DNA of 8,242 bases from a bacterium. GTDB taxonomy: Bacteria > Hydrogenedentota > Hydrogenedentia > Hydrogenedentiales > SLHB01. The position numbers were made by a program, and so were the translations under genes. Shown here piece by piece: positions 6,138 through 8,242 of the stretch. The notes under the pieces are model-generated. The model saw only the letters and a list, made by a program, of their open reading frames with translations, searched no databases and had not been told where the DNA came from. Each line of letters begins with the position of its first letter. The first letter of the stretch is position 1. The stretch covers positions 1 through 8,242 of the forward strand of contig JAAEQP010001481.1 of assembly GCA_024231375.1 (NCBI GenBank), given 5' to 3'.

Positions 6138-6857
6138 ATGCCCGCATCCGAAAAGTTCCGCATCGGCGGCGTCCTGGGCGGGATGGGCGTCGACGTGACG
6201 GGCGAACTCCTGGACCGCGTTATCGCACTGACCGACGCGGAACGGGAGCAGGACCACATCCCCCTGCTCATCAACCACAACCCGGGGGTACCCGACCGGA
6301 CCGGCGCCATTCTCCACGGCGGCGCAGACCCCCTCCCCCATCTCCGCGACGCTGTCGACCGTCTCGTGCGCGCCGGCGCGGCCTTCATTGGCATCCCGTG
6401 CAACACGGCCCACTACTTCTACGACGCCTTGCAGGCGGACACGCCGGTGCCTATCATCCACATGCTCCGCGAAACCGTGTCGGAATGCCTGCGTGTGCGG
6501 CCGGGATTACGGACGGTAGGCATCCTGGCCACGACGGGCACGGTGCGTTCGGGGCTGTATCAGGAGCTCTTCGAGGCGGAGGGTGTCGCGCTTCGGGTGC
6601 CCGAGGACGCGGACCAGGAAGCCGTCATGAACGGCATCATGGCCATCAAGGCCAGACGCGACCTCCCCCCCATCCGCCAATCCATGCTGGACGTCTCGAC
6701 ACGGCTCGTGGAATCGGGCGCGGGCCTGATTCTCATCGGCTGCACGGACATCTCCGTCGCCGTGAAGGAAGGCGATCTCGAAACGCCGATTGTCGACGCC
6801 CTCACCGTACTGGCGCGCAGCATCATCCGACGCGCCACGGAGTCAGCCCATGAGTGA
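6138..6857 (+). CDS. Aspartate/glutamate racemase-family protein
   Basis: This 239-residue protein belongs to the cofactor-independent Asp/Glu racemase family, in which two cysteines on opposite sides of the active site abstract and donate the alpha proton. Evidence is GGVLGGMG near the N-terminus (10-17), NHNPGVPDRTGAIL (46-59), IPCNTAHYF (86-94) with C88, and LILIGCTDIS (197-206) with C202. The order and spacing, including the PDRT loop, fit the aspartate racemase branch better than glutamate racemase (MurI) or hydantoin racemase. The second motif usually reads GCTE; here it reads GCTD, which may affect specificity. Substrate is unproven, and a malonate- or hydantoin-type substrate is not excluded. 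ATG 6138 follows GAGGGG at 6124-6129. The 3' end overlaps the start of the M19-like gene by 8 bp, which suggests translational coupling. Confidence 0.88.
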   Translation: MPASEKFRIGGVLGGMGVDVTGELLDRVIALTDAEREQDHIPLLINHNPGVPDRTGAILHGGADPLPHLRDAVDRLVRAGAAFIGIPCNTAHYFYDALQADTPVPIIHMLRETVSECLRVRPGLRTVGILATTGTVRSGLYQELFEAEGVALRVPEDADQEAVMNGIMAIKARRDLPPIRQSMLDVSTRLVESGAGLILIGCTDISVAVKEGDLETPIVDALTVLARSIIRRATESAHE

Positions 6858-7839
6858 CCCCACGCCCGAAGCCGTGCATGCCGCATCGTTCGTCATCGAC
6901 GGCACCAATCCCAGCGCCTTTGACCGCGACGTGTTTGAGGCGCTGATTCGCGGCGGCGTCACCACCGTGAACGCCACGGTGGCCGTGATGGAAGGGTTCC
7001 GCGATACGATGGTGTGCCTGCTGGAGTGGCGCGACCTCATTGATGCGAATGAAGACCTCGTCATGCCGGTGCTCTCGGCCGGCGATGTGCGCACGGCGAA
7101 GCAGATCGGCAAGCTGGGCATCATCTATGGACTCCAGAACACGGCTGCCCTGGAAGACCACGTCGAGTTGCTGTGTCCGCTCCGCGACGCGGGTGTGCGG
7201 CTGCTTCAACTGACGTACAACGAACGCAATCTCGTGGGCGATGGCGTGTTTGAGCGAGTCGATGCAGGACTGACGCAATTCGGACTCAATGTGGTCCACC
7301 GCATGAACGAGCTGGGGTTGCTCATCGACTTGTCGCACGTAGGGCCTCAAACGACCATGGACGCCATCGAGGCCTCGGAACAGCCCGTCGCCATCACGCA
7401 TGCCGGCGTGAAAGCCCTCCACGACCATCCGCGCAACAAAACCGACGACCAAATTCGCGCGGTTGCGGCCAAGGGTGGTGTTTTCGGCGCGACGTTCTGG
7501 CCCGTGTTTCTGAAGAACGGGTACGCATCTACGTTGAGTGACTACGTGGACACCATCGACTACGCGGTCCAATTGGTGGGACCGGAGCACGTGTCCGTCG
7601 CCAGCGATTTCCTGCTCAACCATCCCAAAGAGTTCCTGCAACGGTTGCGCGCGGGACGAAGCCGGGATTGGCGCGCAGTTGAGTTGGATTGGCCGGTGAC
7701 CATGCCGAAAGGCATCGCAACCCCCGAAGAGTTTCCGAACATCACGACGGAGCTGCTGAAGCGGGGATACTCGCCGGATGATGTAGGCGCCATCATGGGC
7801 GGCAGTTTCTTACAGCTGTGCGAGACCGTGTGGCGGTAG
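6850..7839 (+). CDS. Peptidase M19 (renal dipeptidase)-like protein with altered metal site
   Basis: This 329-residue protein has the M19/COG2355 TIM-barrel pattern. Conserved segments are SFVIDG (13-18), CPLRDAGVRLLQLTYNERN (109-127), LIDLSHVG (158-165), VAITHAG (180-186), HDHPRN (191-196) and VASDF (250-254). H163, H184, R195 and D253 match metal or substrate residues of true dipeptidases. The first metal motif HxD is replaced by T19-N-P21, and the bridging Glu by Q96 in GLQNTAAL. These changes recur, as I recall, in the subfamily of P. aeruginosa PA5396, which also shares the C-terminal EEFPNI...LLKRGYS...IMG pattern (293-317). That gene lies in the dimethylglycine catabolism region, with unclear biochemistry. 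The protein is therefore M19-related but may bind one metal or do different chemistry. ATG 6850 is preceded by CGGAG (6838-6842) and overlaps the racemase stop. Longer upstream starts would lie deep in the racemase gene. Confidence 0.85.
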   Translation: MSDPTPEAVHAASFVIDGTNPSAFDRDVFEALIRGGVTTVNATVAVMEGFRDTMVCLLEWRDLIDANEDLVMPVLSAGDVRTAKQIGKLGIIYGLQNTAALEDHVELLCPLRDAGVRLLQLTYNERNLVGDGVFERVDAGLTQFGLNVVHRMNELGLLIDLSHVGPQTTMDAIEASEQPVAITHAGVKALHDHPRNKTDDQIRAVAAKGGVFGATFWPVFLKNGYASTLSDYVDTIDYAVQLVGPEHVSVASDFLLNHPKEFLQRLRAGRSRDWRAVELDWPVTMPKGIATPEEFPNITTELLKRGYSPDDVGAIMGGSFLQLCETVWR

Positions 7840-7867
7840 GGCACCGCGTGTCAAGAGGAAGAATTCG

Positions 7868-8242
7868 ATGATCCGAATGGCGATTGTGGGATGCGGCAAC
7901 ATGTCCGGCGGGCACGTGGCAGCCTTTGAGCCGTTGCGCGACCGGGTGCGCGTCGTGGCCACCGTCGACACCATTGAGGAGCGCGCCCGGGAAGCGGCCG
8001 AGCATTTTGACGGCGCGGTTGCGGAGACGGATTACCGTAGGGTGCTCAATGACGTAGACGCGGTCAGCCTTGTCTTGCCCCATCAATTGCATCACGCCAT
8101 CGGTATGGACTGTCTTCGCGCCGGGAAACACGTGCTGCTGGAGAAGCCCCTCGCCAATTCCGAGCAGGAATGCCTGGAGCTGATCGACGCCGCGAAACAG
8201 GCCGACGTCACCCTCATGACGGCGTACTGCATGCGGTTTCAC
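7868..8242 (+). CDS. Gfo/Idh/MocA-family oxidoreductase, N-terminal part (3' end cut by window)
   Basis: The first 125 residues of an NAD(P)-dependent oxidoreductase are visible; the rest lies beyond the window. The Rossmann dinucleotide site is at the N-terminus (MAIVGCGNMSGGH, 4-16), with the strand-2 acidic end in VVATVD (29-34). VLPHQLHHAIG (69-79) and the family hallmark EKP (92-94, in HVLLEKPLA) follow. Family members oxidise or reduce sugars, inositols and related polyols or their derivatives. The substrate is set by the missing C-terminal domain. ATG 7868 has GAGGAA at 7855-7860 and the Rossmann motif begins immediately. It lies 28 nt after the M19-like gene, so it is probably the next gene of the same operon. 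Confidence 0.9.
   Translation, partial: MIRMAIVGCGNMSGGHVAAFEPLRDRVRVVATVDTIEERAREAAEHFDGAVAETDYRRVLNDVDAVSLVLPHQLHHAIGMDCLRAGKHVLLEKPLANSEQECLELIDAAKQADVTLMTAYCMRFH

Noticed and set aside
6823..7641. 272-residue open frame on the - strand
   Set aside because: It is antisense to the M19-like gene and its composition is shadow-like.

Overview
The window looks like a chromosomal piece of a high-GC (about 60%), environmental, probably uncultured bacterium. The gene mix recalls Hydrogenedentota, Lentisphaerota, Planctomycetota or Armatimonadota: a URO-D-superfamily protein with no heme genes nearby, a GH95-like glycosidase, a Gfo/Idh/MocA oxidoreductase and a stand-alone HDOD protein. The phylum guess is inference from gene content only. 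All genes I can support are on the + strand. I see no rRNA, tRNA, CRISPR array, insertion sequence or phage gene.

Layout. 1-254 is the 3' end of a dCMP deaminase gene. 255-716 is a 462-bp gap that holds inverted repeats, a possible frameshifted small ORF and a promoter. 717-1739 encodes an HDOD-domain protein with an N-terminal cysteine cluster. 1740-1950 holds a candidate promoter and two in-frame start sites for the next gene. 1951-4137 encodes a large six-hairpin glycosidase related to GH95. A good sigma70-like promoter follows at 4177-4205. Five tightly packed genes come next: a URO-D/MtaA-like protein (4261-5280), a class I SAM methyltransferase (5297-6061), an aspartate/glutamate racemase-family protein (6138-6857), a peptidase M19-like protein (6850-7839) and a Gfo/Idh/MocA oxidoreductase cut by the window end (7868-8242).

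How the genes may work together. Gaps of 16, 76, -8 and 28 bp suggest one transcription unit from 4261 onward, perhaps with an internal promoter at 6087-6092. The racemase and M19-like genes overlap by 8 bp and are probably co-translated. The M19-like protein lacks the HxD metal pair and the bridging Glu of true dipeptidases. It resembles the subfamily of Pseudomonas aeruginosa PA5396, which lies in the dimethylglycine catabolism locus. The set could be a small pathway handling a modified or D-configured amino-acid derivative or a methylated compound, next to sugar-processing enzymes. That pathway is a hypothesis; the family calls are firm. The most interesting leads are this five-gene cassette, the altered M19 active site, the divergent GH95-like enzyme with tandem starts, and promoter-like elements recurring before four genes.
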